Counted from the first letter of the stretch, positions 25,901 to 36,307 are shown. The stretch: 64,000 bases of DNA from Antedon bifida (GCA_963402885.1 OY727103.1:436501-500500), one strand, 5' to 3'. A program made the numbers and translations. Notes: generated by a model from the sequence alone, not told the origin.

Positions 25901-27104
25901 CACACAGCCTAGAAATGTACACTCTGTTTTTTTCTAATTGCCAAATGTCATTTAAATGTTTTGATATTTATAAAAATATATGTTAAAAAATATCATGTTA
26001 AGAATCTGTTTGAATTAAAATGACAAACACACTTCCAAATGAAACTTCCAATTTCAAATGCAAACAATAAGACGTCGTCACGGATACAAGTACTATAAAT
26101 AGATTACAATACAAATTATCAACTATGTTTTATTTAAATGTAATTGGTCTGTTTACAAGTAAGCTTTCAATATGTGACGACCTACGACCTATGTTAATTC
26201 ATTGTGCGCATGCATGGAAAAATGCTTTCTCGCTCCCCAACACAAATTTGGTGGTTTCTAGGTCCACACGACGACCGATGACATATGAATTGACCTCACT
26301 TGTCTCTAGGTCGGGGCATATCAAAAGCTAATCCCAGACCGTAATACTCAGCCTGGTACAACAAGTATTAAATAATAGCAGTGATTGATAAAGAGGTACA
26401 ATATGGTGCTAACTAAAGCTCTGTTCACATTACCAAACTAGTCTAACAAAAAAAGTGGCCAAATATGGTAGTGATATGACATCATCATGTCCATACACAT
26501 GGGCACATCACATTTGTTGTCACTTAAAGTTTAGTAGTGTAGACAGAACTTAAGATCAATTTTGTATTTAGTTTTAACAAACTAGTAGTAGAGATGTATA
26601 TTATTTAAAATGTGAATATTAAAGAGAACATTATAAAATAATAATTAAATTACAATAATATTTTAATTCTATACAGCATCAATAACATGTAAACTTAAGT
26701 TATTTGAGGAAAATGTCTTTTTGTATAAAACATGGAAATATATAAAAATAATACAACTTTTAGATGGTTTTAAGAACATGCATGTTTATAGTGTACAGTT
26801 TAGGACATTTTTTTTTTTCCTTCAAATTCTCTTTATAAAATTGTTTTTTTTCTTTAAAAACAAAATTACCACTGCGTGAACATTTGGGGGAGAGTTAATT
26901 TCATAAATCAACAGTTTTTATAATGTTTATAGTGTATTATATGTTTTAGCATGAAATGTACATATTTTCTTTTTTTCTTATTTTCTTTTTTTTTTATTAT
27001 TGTTTTGTTTTGTAGCTACAATTCCTTGCATTTTAAGGGAAAACTTGAGTAAACTCGGACGTTTTACACCTGATGTTTCATATAGAAATAATCTGGTCGT
27101 GTAA
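1986..27104 (+). CDS. FYVE, RhoGEF and PH domain protein, FGD1-4 type (Cdc42 GEF)
   Basis: Twenty-two exons: 1986-2256, 6427-6621, 8884-9117, 9549-9788, 10114-10479, 11632-12374, 16619-16729, 18553-18701, 18985-19141, 20712-20799, 21136-21186, 21417-21475, 21569-21712, 22033-22131, 22705-22815, 23205-23279, 23464-23622, 23925-24062, 24458-24580, 25222-25379, 25662-25711, 27016-27104. They sum to 3810 nt (1269 residues) with matching phases. Residues 1-683 are Ser/Pro-rich and disordered, with a proline run (exon 5) and an acidic stretch (exon 6). DH is about 698-885 ([18 protein letters not shown]), PH1 about 908-1018, FYVE about 1047-1115 with [21 protein letters not shown] and all eight zinc cysteines, and PH2 about 1137-1236. 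By family, it should activate Cdc42 and bind phosphoinositides. The DH sequence (RLHLLDQVF-like, MCMRC) is closer to FGD1-4 than FGD5/6. An in-frame TAA at 1926 supports the start; the first two acceptors are the least certain. Confidence 0.92.
2257..6426 (+). other. First intron of the FGD-like gene
   Basis: A 4.2 kb AT-rich intron. A 131-codon minus-strand open frame at 3932-4327 resembles no family I know and has no codon signal. I see no other gene or clear transposon here. Confidence 0.5.
6622..8883 (+). other. Intron 2 of the FGD-like gene
   Basis: Mostly AT-rich. The stretch 7740-8110 is noticeably less AT-rich and holds a 68-codon minus frame of unknown meaning; it could be an old repeat or a regulatory block. 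A SINE-type tail occurs near 8360-8465. Confidence 0.4.
8360..8465 (+). mobile_element. SINE 3' tail fragment
   Basis: The block with gcacaaagcgccatgagctc and gggggacaccgg, ending in an (ATT)n run, recurs in inverted orientation at 15845-15915. The short low-complexity 3' end and shared core are typical of a SINE tail. It lies in an intron of the FGD-like gene. Confidence 0.55.
12725..13605 (+). mobile_element. Dispersed repeat R1, copy 1, with tRNA-like module
   Basis: About 880 bp of clear similarity to 27245-28100. Both copies share the order: aggctaggctgccaaaggct, a run with gtggtggtaagct, then a tRNA-like module at about 13370-13432 with an A-box-like tggtctaatgtagg and a B-box gggttcgaatct, followed by a T run. 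This suggests a composite element containing a tRNA-derived SINE. It sits in the FGD intron before the alternative first exon. Confidence 0.65.
13950..14030 (+). CDS. Probable alternative first coding exon of the FGD-like gene
   Basis: ATG at 13950 opens 27 codons (starts [10 protein letters not shown], acidic, ends FDIK) and stops exactly at AAG|GTAATG, phase 0. The next exon, the DH exon at 16619, begins in phase 0, so splicing gives an in-frame short protein of about 613 residues holding only DH-PH-FYVE-PH. A TAA lies two codons upstream in frame and no good acceptor precedes it, as expected for a first exon. By its phases it could not replace an internal exon without its own promoter. Confidence 0.6.
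15543..15614. repeat. Short foldback hairpin element
   Basis: Two arms of about 33 bp, containing cttttcacaccaaaactccgg and its complement, meet at a very short loop near 15573-15580. It is a compact palindrome, probably a miniature foldback transposon. It lies in the FGD intron between the alternative first exon and the DH exon. Confidence 0.6.
15845..15915 (-). mobile_element. SINE 3' tail fragment, inverted
   Basis: Reverse-complement relative of 8360-8465 (ggtgtcccccgcccatgtg, agcgctttgtgcatta). Confidence 0.55.
16700..17085 (+). repeat. 96-bp tandem repeat spanning a DH exon end and its splice donor
   Basis: Four copies (first period 93 bp, then 96 and 96). Each contains the last 21 nt of the DH exon, encoding KLHLLDQ, followed by a perfect GTAGGAATC donor. 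Copies of the 21-nt block are at 16709-16729 (the real exon end), 16802-16822, 16898-16918 and 16994-17014. The three extra copies are each preceded by a pyrimidine-leaning tract ending in TTTAG. Confidence 0.95.
18266..18490. mobile_element. Palindromic MITE-1 with internal 21-bp tandem array
   Basis: The terminal inverted repeats read agctctgtctacactatcaa and its complement. The interior carries five 21-bp copies (18340-18444) of the unit starting tatcactaccatatttg. Most family members have only one or two such units, so this copy has expanded. Confidence 0.85.
20292..20575 (+). mobile_element. tRNA-derived SINE-A, degenerate copy
   Basis: Begins with a tRNA-Ser/Leu-like head (gagtggccgagcagttaag) and shares the words ggttctggtggtag, gtaggtcca and tttcgagacgagtaggggg with 37737-38115 and, inverted, 50935-51192. 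It lies within an intron of the FGD-like gene. Confidence 0.7.
20818..21066 (-). mobile_element. SINE-B, reverse orientation
   Basis: Contains tggatttatatagcg at one end and ggtacccatttatacacctg with ggtggagagaggca at the other, a layout typical of SINEs in marine invertebrates. A related end occurs at 36583-36725. It is intronic. Confidence 0.6.
22835..22975. repeat. Degenerate repeat, gtccc-rich family
   Basis: Reiterated words such as cctattcaggg and ggtgtcccc are shared with 23665-23850 and 48838-48925. The copy is diverged, with palindromic tendencies. It lies between FGD PH1 exons. Confidence 0.45.
23665..23850. repeat. Degenerate repeat, gtccc-rich family
   Basis: Same family as 22835-22975; it contains ggtgtcccctgaatagga and lies in the intron that splits the FYVE domain. 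Confidence 0.45.
24166..24331. mobile_element. Palindromic MITE-1
   Basis: Terminal inverted repeats (aagctctgttcacactatc and complement) flank the family core gacatgatgatgtcat-like palindrome. Located in an FGD intron after the FYVE exons. Confidence 0.85.
24925..25060 (-). repeat. Dispersed repeat, gcgctctctga family, copy 1
   Basis: Reverse complement of a repeat also present at 56360-56552. Shared blocks include tcatatgcctaggtgaaggt-type sequence and acatgtgattacattttcat-type sequence. The copy is intronic. Confidence 0.6.
25461..25596. mobile_element. Palindromic MITE-2, diverged copy
   Basis: Ends read gcttggtccaactagagac and cgtcatagtgggaacaaagc; the interior has accaatcacaagcgatg. 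It is a diverged relative of the better preserved element at 48645-48783. Confidence 0.55.
26414..26553. mobile_element. Palindromic MITE-1, opposite orientation
   Basis: Family ends aagctctgttcacattacc and tagacagaacttaag, interior gtgatatgacatcatcatg. It lies in the last intron of the FGD-like gene. Confidence 0.8.
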
Positions 27105-27244
27105 AAGCCAATTTACACAGACGATCGGTAACTGTAAGCGGAAAAAAAAACATGTAGCTTGTCCCACATCGAATCTGTATCTACCCTGAGCGAAAAACCG
27201 CCTGTCTACTCCGCGTTTCGTGTAAAAATGGTTTAATTTTTACC

Positions 27245-28100
27245 TAAAAAACCACCTAATATTTAAATTATATAGACCGAGAACACTGACCCATACATAC
27301 ATATAAGACTATATTTTAGATTAGAACAAAAATAAGACCAAGAAGGCTAGGCTGCCAAAGGCTGTGAGCTTAGTAGTGGATGGTGGTAGTGTGGTGGTAA
27401 GCTAGCAGTGAGCAACCAAAGCATGAGCTCAGGCTAAGCACACCCTCAGACAGTCTTGTAAACAATGATAATTTATTATAAAGAACATTATTTTTACAAC
27501 TTCATAATAATTAAAATAATAGATTGACTCACCTAAGATTATGATAATTCTAAAAATATCCATAATTCCAGTAAAAAATAATGCATAATTATTATATCCA
27601 GTAAAGCTATGCCTGTGGTACTTAGCTGCCTGTAGTATGCTTGACTAAGCAGTAGCAACAACAACTTTTCACCTGATATGCAAATTAGTTGTGACCTTAC
27701 TTAAGACTAATAAATATTCAAGAACTTTTAATGGGTCGTAAGATAAATTAAATATTCTTAAAAATGTAATTTTAGTTTAAAATAATGAGAAAATAAATCC
27801 TAGTGAAGTAAATTAACTAAATTGTGTTAAAAGTGACTGTGGTTTAAAACAATTTTGATTTTTTTGTTAAATTTGTGATTTCATATGTATGATAATGGTC
27901 TAATAGTAGGACATCTGCATATCAAGCATTCCGGGTTCGAATCTTGGTGGAGCTACTTTTTCTCAATCACTGTTAACTTAATTAATTTCGCTATGCATAT
28001 AAATTGATATATGTTAATGGTATCCATATTACTTAAAATGTAATATAGCAACCAAAAAAAGTCAATGTAATAAAATTACATATAAATTAAGAAAATCCGT
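27245..28100 (+). mobile_element. Dispersed repeat R1, copy 2
   Basis: Second copy of the element at 12725-13605, in the same orientation, with the tRNA-like module at about 27888-27952. It begins roughly 140 bp after the FGD stop codon, so it may be part of that gene's 3' UTR. Confidence 0.65.
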
Positions 28101-28533
28101 ATTTTGACATTGCGAAAGGATTTGTTAGCCTTATTAAGCTAATTCACACTGCGTCTTGTTGTTAAATAAAACATCATATAAAGAATTAAAAGGCTTGCTG
28201 TCTTCCGTTCCGTGAAACAGAACAAGTGTGATTGAATATAGCTTTATCAAGTCATTTTAATTTGTTGTGTTTTTTTTTAACGAATGGTAGCTCCTTTTTT
28301 TTAAACAAGCAACTAACTTATTTATTACAATAAAATCCTAGTTCTTTCATTTTTATGTTCTTTTTTTTTAATAATAATTTTTTATTAATTATTTAAATAA
28401 TTATAATTAACTGTTTGTATACCTTGTTGTTTGTAAAGTGTGTATTATGTAAATAAAAAATTACACTGAAATTGATTGTAGTTTCAATTGTATTGTACTC
28501 AGATAAGTATTTTTACATAGACATGTATTGTTC

Positions 28534-28676
28534 AAGCTCTGTCTACACTATCAAAGTTTATGTGACAAAAATGTTATGTGCCCATATATGGACATGATGA
28601 TGTCATATCACTACCATATTTGGGCACATCACTCTTTTTTTGTCAAACTAGTTTGACAGTGTAGACAGAGAGCTTT
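28534..28676. mobile_element. Palindromic MITE-1
   Basis: A well preserved copy about 143 bp long; both arms pair almost over the whole length, with gacatgatgatgtca at the centre. Located downstream of the FGD-like gene. Confidence 0.9.
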
Positions 28677-29090
28677 AGTACACTTTTGTAAAATTATTAT
28701 TAATAAACTGTGGTGGCGTCTTTAAATTTAAGGTAGAAATATATTTGTAAGAGTTTTATTGTTGAAATTTTCTTTAAGATTTGCTAAATAAATTAAGAGT
28801 ATACATATACGTATCAAATATCAGATTTATTATAATTTGTGACAGAGATGTATAGCTTTTTATCTTGACTATTTTGTATTGCTTAATCCCTGGTTGGGTA
28901 TGCTATATGCATTGTTTTTGTTAGATTAGTAACAACACAATTGTCTGTAATTATGTTGTCACTATCATGACAATTACTAAAGAACACTTTTCATTACGCA
29001 TCCTCTGATCATTTTGTACAAAGCACACTGCTGGATGGACTCATCCACAAGATACAAGTATAGGCCTATTAGCTCCAGTACGATAATTTA
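28677..29090. other. Spacer with no recognisable gene
   Basis: AT-rich sequence between the FGD-like gene and the membrane-protein cluster. No coding frame or repeat stands out. Confidence 0.5.
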
Positions 29091-29094
29091 TGTT

Positions 29095-29340
29095 CACACT
29101 CGTTCTGGCACGGTTCCGCTCCGTCGCAGCAAATCAAACCGAACATCAATGTTTTGTTTTCACGTGGCTCTGTGCTGAAACAGTTGTAAAAGACCCTTAA
29201 TACAGATGGTTTAAACACGGTTATGTTCATAATGACAATGCTAAAATATCAAAACTATATTTTTGTCTTGCAACATTTTTACGAAAGTTGACTGATGGAA
29301 TATAAATGTACAAATACTCAATTGTAAAACAATAAAAACG
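29095..29340. repeat. Duplicated 3' flank of the membrane-protein genes, copy A side
   Basis: Nearly the same sequence as 32535-32785 (start gttcacactcgttctggc). Its inner part matches the complement of about 39640-39775 beyond gene C. The block travelled with the genes when they were duplicated. Confidence 0.85.
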
Positions 29341-29780
29341 ATTTATGAAAATAGTGGTTTTGCGTAAGAAATTTTAATAACTTTGTTAATGATATGGTAT
29401 ACAAAATAATATGTCAAAGCAAGAAAAGCATGTAGATATAGAAAACATACAAGATATAAAAAACACCTGGAAATAGCATTATTATTACTAGGCTAGACTA
29501 TGGCTGTAGGGCCTATAATCTTTTATACCGTATTATACATTTGTTTAGCACTACGGCGCAGATCCTGGGAAGCCTGATGGGAGATAGGCAAACAAAGACA
29601 GTAGGCTGCAGTGGGTACGCGGAGGGCCTAACCCAAATTTCCTCAGTTTGCAGTTAAGCTTGAGAACCAGAATAATTATTTTACCTTTACCATAAAAATT
29701 CTATTCTATACATCTTTTTAAGAAAGTGCAGTATGATATTCGTTATTTATAGAGGTTAACTGCCAAGAGATGTCTTGAAT

Positions 29781-31513
29781 TTACAGAGTACAAACTACGC
29801 AAGTTAGCTCAAGATTCGCATATGGTTTACAAAATACTCCGCCACCTGAAGAACATCCTGCTTCAACGACGAACAATGTACTTGCATCCTTTAGTGGAGC
29901 TGCCAGTTTTGTACCAGGTAAAACAGATGGGTCACCATCCACGCATATGTACTCTGTACGCTTAAGCTCGTCTCGATTAGCCATCAAATATCCATCATAT
30001 TCTTTAGTCCAACCGTTTGGACAATCTGTAACCGCTGGCATCATAAGTGTGACACTTCGTGCTGCTTGACAAACGGCACAAGGAACGTCATGGTTGTGAT
30101 TGTTTGCTAGTGGAGTGATCTTTTGTCCATACCTATATTCTGTAGGGAAAATTGACCCCCTTAACATTTGATGATCTGGTACCGTAAAGTTCAATTGTCG
30201 TTTGTCAGTCACACAGAGATAGTTTGACCCACTTCCATTTGCACCATCAGGTGCGCCAAGTGTCCTACCTAAGATGTAAAGATTACAATAATCCTTAGTT
30301 TAAAGTTTTCAATTTGGTTTACTTTAAAATGTATTATTATTAAACGGGAACATGGAAGCAACAAAAATAGGTCTAAAAACAAAGAGCAAAATAAAAATGA
30401 TCAATCATAAAATGGCGAAGGAAATAAAACAAAAGGAAAATCATGGACGGTTAAACAACTGCGTATAATTCAATAAAACTCTTTACCTTTGTAGACCAAT
30501 TCCGCAGTATTAGGACAGTCTTCACGCCCCCAACGAGTGAATAGAGTAATTTTAGTAGACTCTGTGGAACAATAACATGTACTGAATACTAAATACACAA
30601 TTTATCATTTAATTTTTATTTAGGGCTCTGAATGATATAAAGCCTTTGCTTGCCTCTGTGCTGTACCACAAAGCAAAACATGCTAACCCAAACTAATAAT
30701 CTCATGTTATGATATTATAAGAATAATTCAAGACTAAACAAAGCAGCAATAGTTACTTTGTTTGAAAAACCCTGCTATAAAGCTTACCTTTAAGTTTTGA
30801 ATTTAACATGTTTTCCTAAATTAAAAGAAAAAAAAATTATAATAAAATAATATTCGAATGAAAGTTCATGTGCTGGTAAAAATATTTGAAAATGTAACGT
30901 GTCTAAAATTCAAGGTATGTTGAATTATGTGCTGTAAATTCGTTTCAAAAACATTTTATAATAAAATATTAATTATGCAAATTAATTAGCATTCAATTTT
31001 ACACTGCTTTACATTGGCCATTCAGTAAACTTTTAACAATCATCATACATTTTTCATCATCATTACACTATGCTGTTTTTAGCTTAGTAGCTTTAATTCA
31101 AATTACCGTTTGGAATCGAGTGAGGAAACTTGTTATAATGTCTGTATGCGCAAAATGAATTAACATAATTAAACTTTTAAATCGAAAGTTCTCTATCTAT
31201 TATTGTCTCAGCTGATCACACCTATACTTACATCAATTCTTGTAAGATGCTCGATGAAGGATTTCTGTGACTTGATAGTCATGATACTGAAAACTGCTAC
31301 TACAATACATACAAGAATGACACATCCAACGGCAATACCAAGTTTAACATGGTGTTGCTTCGGTGGAACCGGCAAAAGTCTACCATGATGTTTACTGTGC
31401 GTCACTTGTTTTCCAGAAGAAACGTCAATATTACTATCTTGCCACTCGGCCATCCCTTTCTCTGTACTCTTAGTCGGTAGACTGTTCATATACACATTAT
31501 CCACCTCTGCCAT
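29781..31513 (-). CDS. Type II membrane protein with short-chain-collagen-C4-like Cys-rich ectodomain, copy A
   Basis: Four exons on the minus strand: 31513-31232, 30815-30788, 30561-30487, 30268-29781 (873 nt, 290 residues); phases 0,1,1 close correctly. Residues 1-57 are polar and should be cytosolic, about 58-80 form one membrane segment (LGIAVGCVILVCIVV), and no signal peptide precedes it. The ectodomain has the pattern TRWGR..CP..AELVYKG, GSGSNYLCV, PCAVCQA, CPNGWTKEYDGYLM, YICVD and a final CVVCTL. This cysteine and tryptophan arrangement is that of proteins annotated in cnidarians, sponges and other invertebrates as short-chain collagen C4-like. There are no Gly-X-Y repeats here, so it is not a collagen itself. 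Function is unknown; an extracellular recognition or matrix role is only inference. Confidence 0.85.
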
Positions 31514-31959
31514 ACTCTGATTCTTTCTGTTGTTTGACCGCCTTTAAAAGCAGTTTTCCAAACCAAAAAAACCGCATGTTGAGGAAACTTTACATATTTA
31601 GCCGCTTCCTTCTAGGTAATGTATCAAATTATTTATTGTACATAGTTTTATTTTCGTTTCGTTTATTTATTTGACCAGCATAAAATCAATACAATAAAAA
31701 AAAAAAGGCTGGGTAGGGGCAGCTTAATCAAAATACATCACTGTAACTCAAATGAGTCATCTACATCTCAAAAAAACATTAAAAAAAATAAAAAATGAAA
31801 ACATATAAAACTAAAGTTAAATAAAGTTAAATAAATAAATTTCACAAACTTTGTACACAGAAGTTTTCTTCATTAAAGCCATTATTTCCTTATTGTTGCA
31901 AATTGTATGCCCTACTAAATAATAACCACAACACAAGGCTTTGTTTAAAGATGTACAAG

Positions 31960-32210
31960 TGTTATATTAATAAGATTAAATTACAAGTATTGGCATATAT
32001 CCGTAAATCAATACTGGCCTATATACTACACAAATTGAAACAAATTCTTAAATTTCAATATAGTAATATCAGTTTTCGTTTGTTTTCTAAAAAACATAAT
32101 TTTGAAGTGGTTATGGGTAACGATTTGTTTTGATATAAAGTTTGCGGTACAATATATATAAAACTGGAGGACGATCAAAGCAATGGCGTAACGGCTATGA
32201 GCTTATGAGG
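31960..32210 (-). promoter_or_regulatory. Duplicated upstream region of gene A
   Basis: The reverse complement of this block matches about 36700-36890, which lies the same way upstream of gene C. Shared words include gaacaaattcttaa-type, ttgatataaagtttgcgg-type and gcaatggcgtaacggctatg. It was therefore duplicated with the genes and may include shared control elements. This is inferred from position only. Confidence 0.45.
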
Positions 32211-32324
32211 GCCCTGAGGAAAAATCAGGCATTCAAATATTTTATTTCGGAATTTACGGTCCATAGAAAGTAAAATTACATTTATGGAATTAAAAATAAA
32301 CAAGACTGTACTAATTACTACTAC

Positions 32325-32373
32325 TCATCACACTTTTTTGTCAAACTAGTTTCATAGTGTAGACAGAGCTTTC
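32325..32373. mobile_element. MITE-1, one end only
   Basis: Only the right arm remains (cacacttttttgtcaaac through gtagacagagcttt). Confidence 0.7.
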
Positions 32374-32374
32374 T

Positions 32375-32535
32375 GATGAATCCGGGACAATTCGGCCCAC
32401 TTTTGGTGAGACGAAACGTCTCACTTTAGACCAATTTTTTTGTAGTATTTATCAAGTTTTTAAAGGTGTTTAACTATCCATATTTTATTGATATTGGAAA
32501 TGTTGATATATATCAAATAAATTACTAAAAAAACG
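32375..32535. mobile_element. Truncated copy of the gattcggccc foldback element
   Basis: Matches the left part of the element at 35445-36059 (cgggacaattcggcccac, cgtctcactttagacc, attactaaaaaaacgt). It stops abruptly where the duplicated gene flank at 32535 starts. Confidence 0.75.
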
Positions 32536-32785
32536 TTCACACTCGTTCTGGCATGGTTCCGCTCCGGCGCTGGCAAATCAAACCGAACGTCAATGTTTTG
32601 TTTTCACATGGCTCTGTGCTGAAACAGTTGTAAAAGACCCTTAATACAGATGGTTTAAACACGGTTATGTTCATAATGACAATGCTAAAATATCAAAACT
32701 ATATTTTTGTCTTGCAACATTTTTACGAAAGTTGACTGATGGAATATAAATGTACAAATACTCAATTGTAAAACAATAAAAACAA
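32535..32785. repeat. Duplicated 3' flank of the membrane-protein genes, copy B side
   Basis: Near-identical to 29095-29340. It now lies about 700 bp past the end of copy B, versus about 440 bp for copy A, because extra sequence was inserted between. Confidence 0.85.
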
Positions 32786-33485
32786 TTTATGAGATAAAAA
32801 TACTTGTTTTTGTGTCAGAAATGCTTTATTATATTTGTTATTATAGAACAAAATAAATTATATAAAATTATATAAATCCAAAGGCAAATTACTGAAAAAA
32901 TGACAATGCTGTGGGTATCAGTAGTTAGATCTCAATGGAGATACAAAAAAAAATAAGGAAAAAGCTAAATCAAAACAATAAAGTAAAACAGCCAGAAACA
33001 TTAGCAGAGCTCTCGGGCAACACTAGCCCTTATAAGTGGAAGTGCAAAATAACTATATATACAGTATATATATCAAAACATTGACTGGAAAGCATGACGT
33101 TGTTGTCTAGGTATAAACAAAAATCATACAAAATAGATTAGAAAAAAGAATCGTTTAGTTTGTTTTCAAGGATTTTTTTCACACAAAGAATTCCAAAAGA
33201 AGATGGAGGTCCAAAAAAAAAATTTTTTTTTCTCATGGATAGTGTACATGAATTTAAAAACAAATCATTATTAATTTAAGTTTTGTTTGTTATGGTTTTT
33301 TTAACTTTGCTTTTGTAAACACCTTTCAACTTTTGTATTTTTTTAGTTACATTCTACTTCTTTTATTTCTTTAATTGTTATTATTATTAGTACTAAGCTA
33401 TGTGCATATATTTCAAAAGCAATTTATGTTTCCTTCTACATATCTTTTAAAGAAAGTTAATATTGGCTTCGGAGTGGTCTTGAGT

Positions 33486-36307
33486 TTACAGAGTACAAAC
33501 CACGCAAGATAGCTCAAGACTATCTTCATACACCGAACAATTCAATCCACCACCAGATTGATTGCATTTTCCCTCAACGAGGAACAACGTACTGGCTTTA
33601 TTATTAATTTGACGGGTGCTATTACTATCAAAAACAGACTGGTTTTCATCAACGCATATGAACTCTGTACGCTTACGGTCGTCCCGAGAGGTCATTAAAT
33701 ATCCATCATATTCTTTAGTCCAACCGTTTGGACATTCTGTAACAGCTGGAATCATAAGTGTGACACTTCGTGGGGCTTGACAAACGGCACGTGATTGTCC
33801 TTCAGTGGAGCAAACTTCATATCTCCGTACCTGTATTCTGTACCATAAACTGACCCTCTTTGCTCTTGAGATAATCCTACCGTAAACCTGTATTGTGGTT
33901 TGTCAGTCAGACAGAGATAGTTTGCGCCACTCCCAGTTGAACCATATGGTGGCCCTGCTGTCCTACCTAGGATTGTTAAAAGTTTACCACCAATTAGGTT
34001 TATTTTTTAAATGTAGTAAATGGGATCATAGATAATGACAATAACAAATAAACAACAACAATACCGAAATTATAAATAAGGTTTAATTTAATTTATTAAA
34101 GATGTATTGTCCCCCAAAAACATGAAAAATGAAGATTAACTAAATCAGACTTTGAATAGGTTATTTAGTAGTTTTTTTTTTTCTTCCATGAAAAAAACCC
34201 CCCAAAAAAACAAATAAATGGTCAAATTCAACCAAAAACCTATTGGCTCGCAGCCAATTTGACTATATTTTGCTTTGAATTACAGTTTTTCAGGTAAATA
34301 CATTTTTTTTCGATTCAATTTTTTTTTAAAGTGGATAACTATTATGTGACAATAAAATGGCATATTCAACAAGAAAAATGTAAACTAGATTTGAACTCGT
34401 CACTACGGACGAGTTAGGACTACTAGGTCCCTAGATAAGTTATTTACCACAATTTAGCGCATAGTTAAATTACACACACAGTAAAATAGCCAATCAGTAC
34501 TTAGTCTTATTTGGCCTGCTACATTATAGGAATAGGTAGGAAATAAATGATTTGGGCTATACCAAATGCCGTTACAGTATATACAGTATAAACAGTATAA
34601 TCTTTATACATACTATATACAGTTCAGAATAGATGAAAATAAGTGACCAAAGTTATTGACGCTTTTGAACATGATGACGTCATCACAATTTTTAAAATAG
34701 TAAATCATGCGAAGGATAATTGATGGACCTAGACAATATACAAAATTGGAGGGAAATGGAATACGGATAAGTGGAGATGTGTTCTATTAAATGTGATGAG
34801 CTATGACGAATAAGACAAAAATCCAACGTTTTATATTCGAGTGGCCATACAATGACTTCTCAATGTGTCCGGTTAGCCATATTAATGCATGATTCGATAA
34901 ATACTCCTCATCAACTTCCAGAATATGTAAATTAAAACACGTCACTGACAATAACAAAGGGTTATCCGCCAAGTGCGGATAACCAAAAATTATTTTTTCA
35001 GGGGGGGGGCAATACATCTTTAAAACTTGTTTAAAGAGGGTAACCCTAAACAGCATATGCTGACAATCAAGGGGCCTTCATAGAAACATATATTAAGACA
35101 ATCATATATGAAAAAAAAACAAAGAACTAAACAATTTACCTTTGTAGATCAATTCCGCAGTATTAGGACAGTCAGTACGCCCCCAACGAGTGAATAGAGT
35201 AATTTTAGTAGACTCAGGAACTGTTGAACAAAGTAACAAAAACATGTAAATGTTGTACTGAATACTAAATACACAATATTATGATTTAACTTTTATTGAG
35301 GGCTTTGAATGATATAAAGCCTGTGCTTGCCTGTGCTGTACCACAAAGCAAAACATCTGAACATGCTAACCAAAACTTTCCCTATTGTATAAACTAATTT
35401 AAGACTAAACAAACCAGATATAGGCTATTTTACTTCATTTTAAAGGTTCAGGGACGATTCGGCCCTGAGACGATTCGGCCCGGGACTATTCGGCCCACTT
35501 TTGGTGGGACGATTCGGCCCACTTTTGGGCCGAAACATCCCACTTTGTGGGCCGAAACGTCTCACTTTAGACCAAATTCATATTCATTTTTTTTTTATTT
35601 ATCAAGTTTTTAAAGGTGTTTAACAATCCGTATTTTATTGATATTGACAAAGTTGATATAATATATATAATAAATTACTAAAAAAACGTAATTTTATATT
35701 CAATTTATTACTTCGAAAACCTTGTTTATTTCGTGCATTCGCCAAGCGGCCAACAGGTAACTGGTAACTGGTTTACATCGTTCGCGTGACTAAAAAATGA
35801 TTATTTTCGACAATGTTTTCAAAATGTTTGCTTTATTGCATCTTTATCCCTAGTAGTGCTACCCCATAGTCTCTCTGAAAATAAAGTTTGGGGAAAAAAG
35901 CTTATTTTATGCTTATAAATGCTTATCAAAGCCGATAAATGTAAGTGTGCCGAATCGTCTCAGGGCCGAATCGTCCCGGGCCGAATAGTCCCGGGCCGAA
36001 TCGTCCCAGGGCCGAATCGTCCCGGGCCGAATCGTCTCAGGGCCGAATCGTCCCGTTACCATTTTAAAAACCCTACTGTTTTAAGAGTATAAAAAAACCT
36101 ACCTTTCTGTGACTGGATAGTCATGATACTGAAAACTGCTACTACAATACATACAAGAATGACACATGCAACAGCAATACCAAGTGAAACATGGTGTTGC
36201 TTCTGTACAACCACCACTTGTTTTCCAGGAGGAACTGCATCAACATCACTATCTTGGCACTTGCCTATTCCTTTCTCTGTATTCTCCTCACCGGCTATTA
36301 CTTCCAT
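33486..36307 (-). pseudogene. Decayed copy B of the Cys-rich membrane-protein gene
   Basis: Recognisable exons on the minus strand: 36307-36103, 35220-35140, 33966-33486. Compared with A and C it has three lesions. The ancestral start region keeps no ATG; the frame upstream runs to TAA, so the first usable Met is at 36307. The small second exon is gone and the first exon ends directly in CAGAAAG|GTAGG. A deletion of 16 nt relative to copy A, near 33790, shifts the frame just before the PCAVC motif and leads to a stop 12 codons later. The rest (AVCQAPRSV through CVVCTL, stop at 33486) survives in the shifted frame. The membrane segment and splice sites look intact, so a truncated protein is still possible. 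Confidence 0.8.
35445..36059. mobile_element. Foldback element with gattcggccc subterminal repeats and 9-bp target duplication
   Basis: Both ends consist of reiterated 13-15 bp units containing acgattcggccc, in inverted orientation. The element is flanked by CATTTTAAA on both sides (35444 and before; 36060-36068). A 9-bp duplication with long reiterated ends fits Mutator-like non-autonomous elements. It carries no gene and sits in the first intron of copy B, about 43 bp from the splice donor. Confidence 0.8.
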
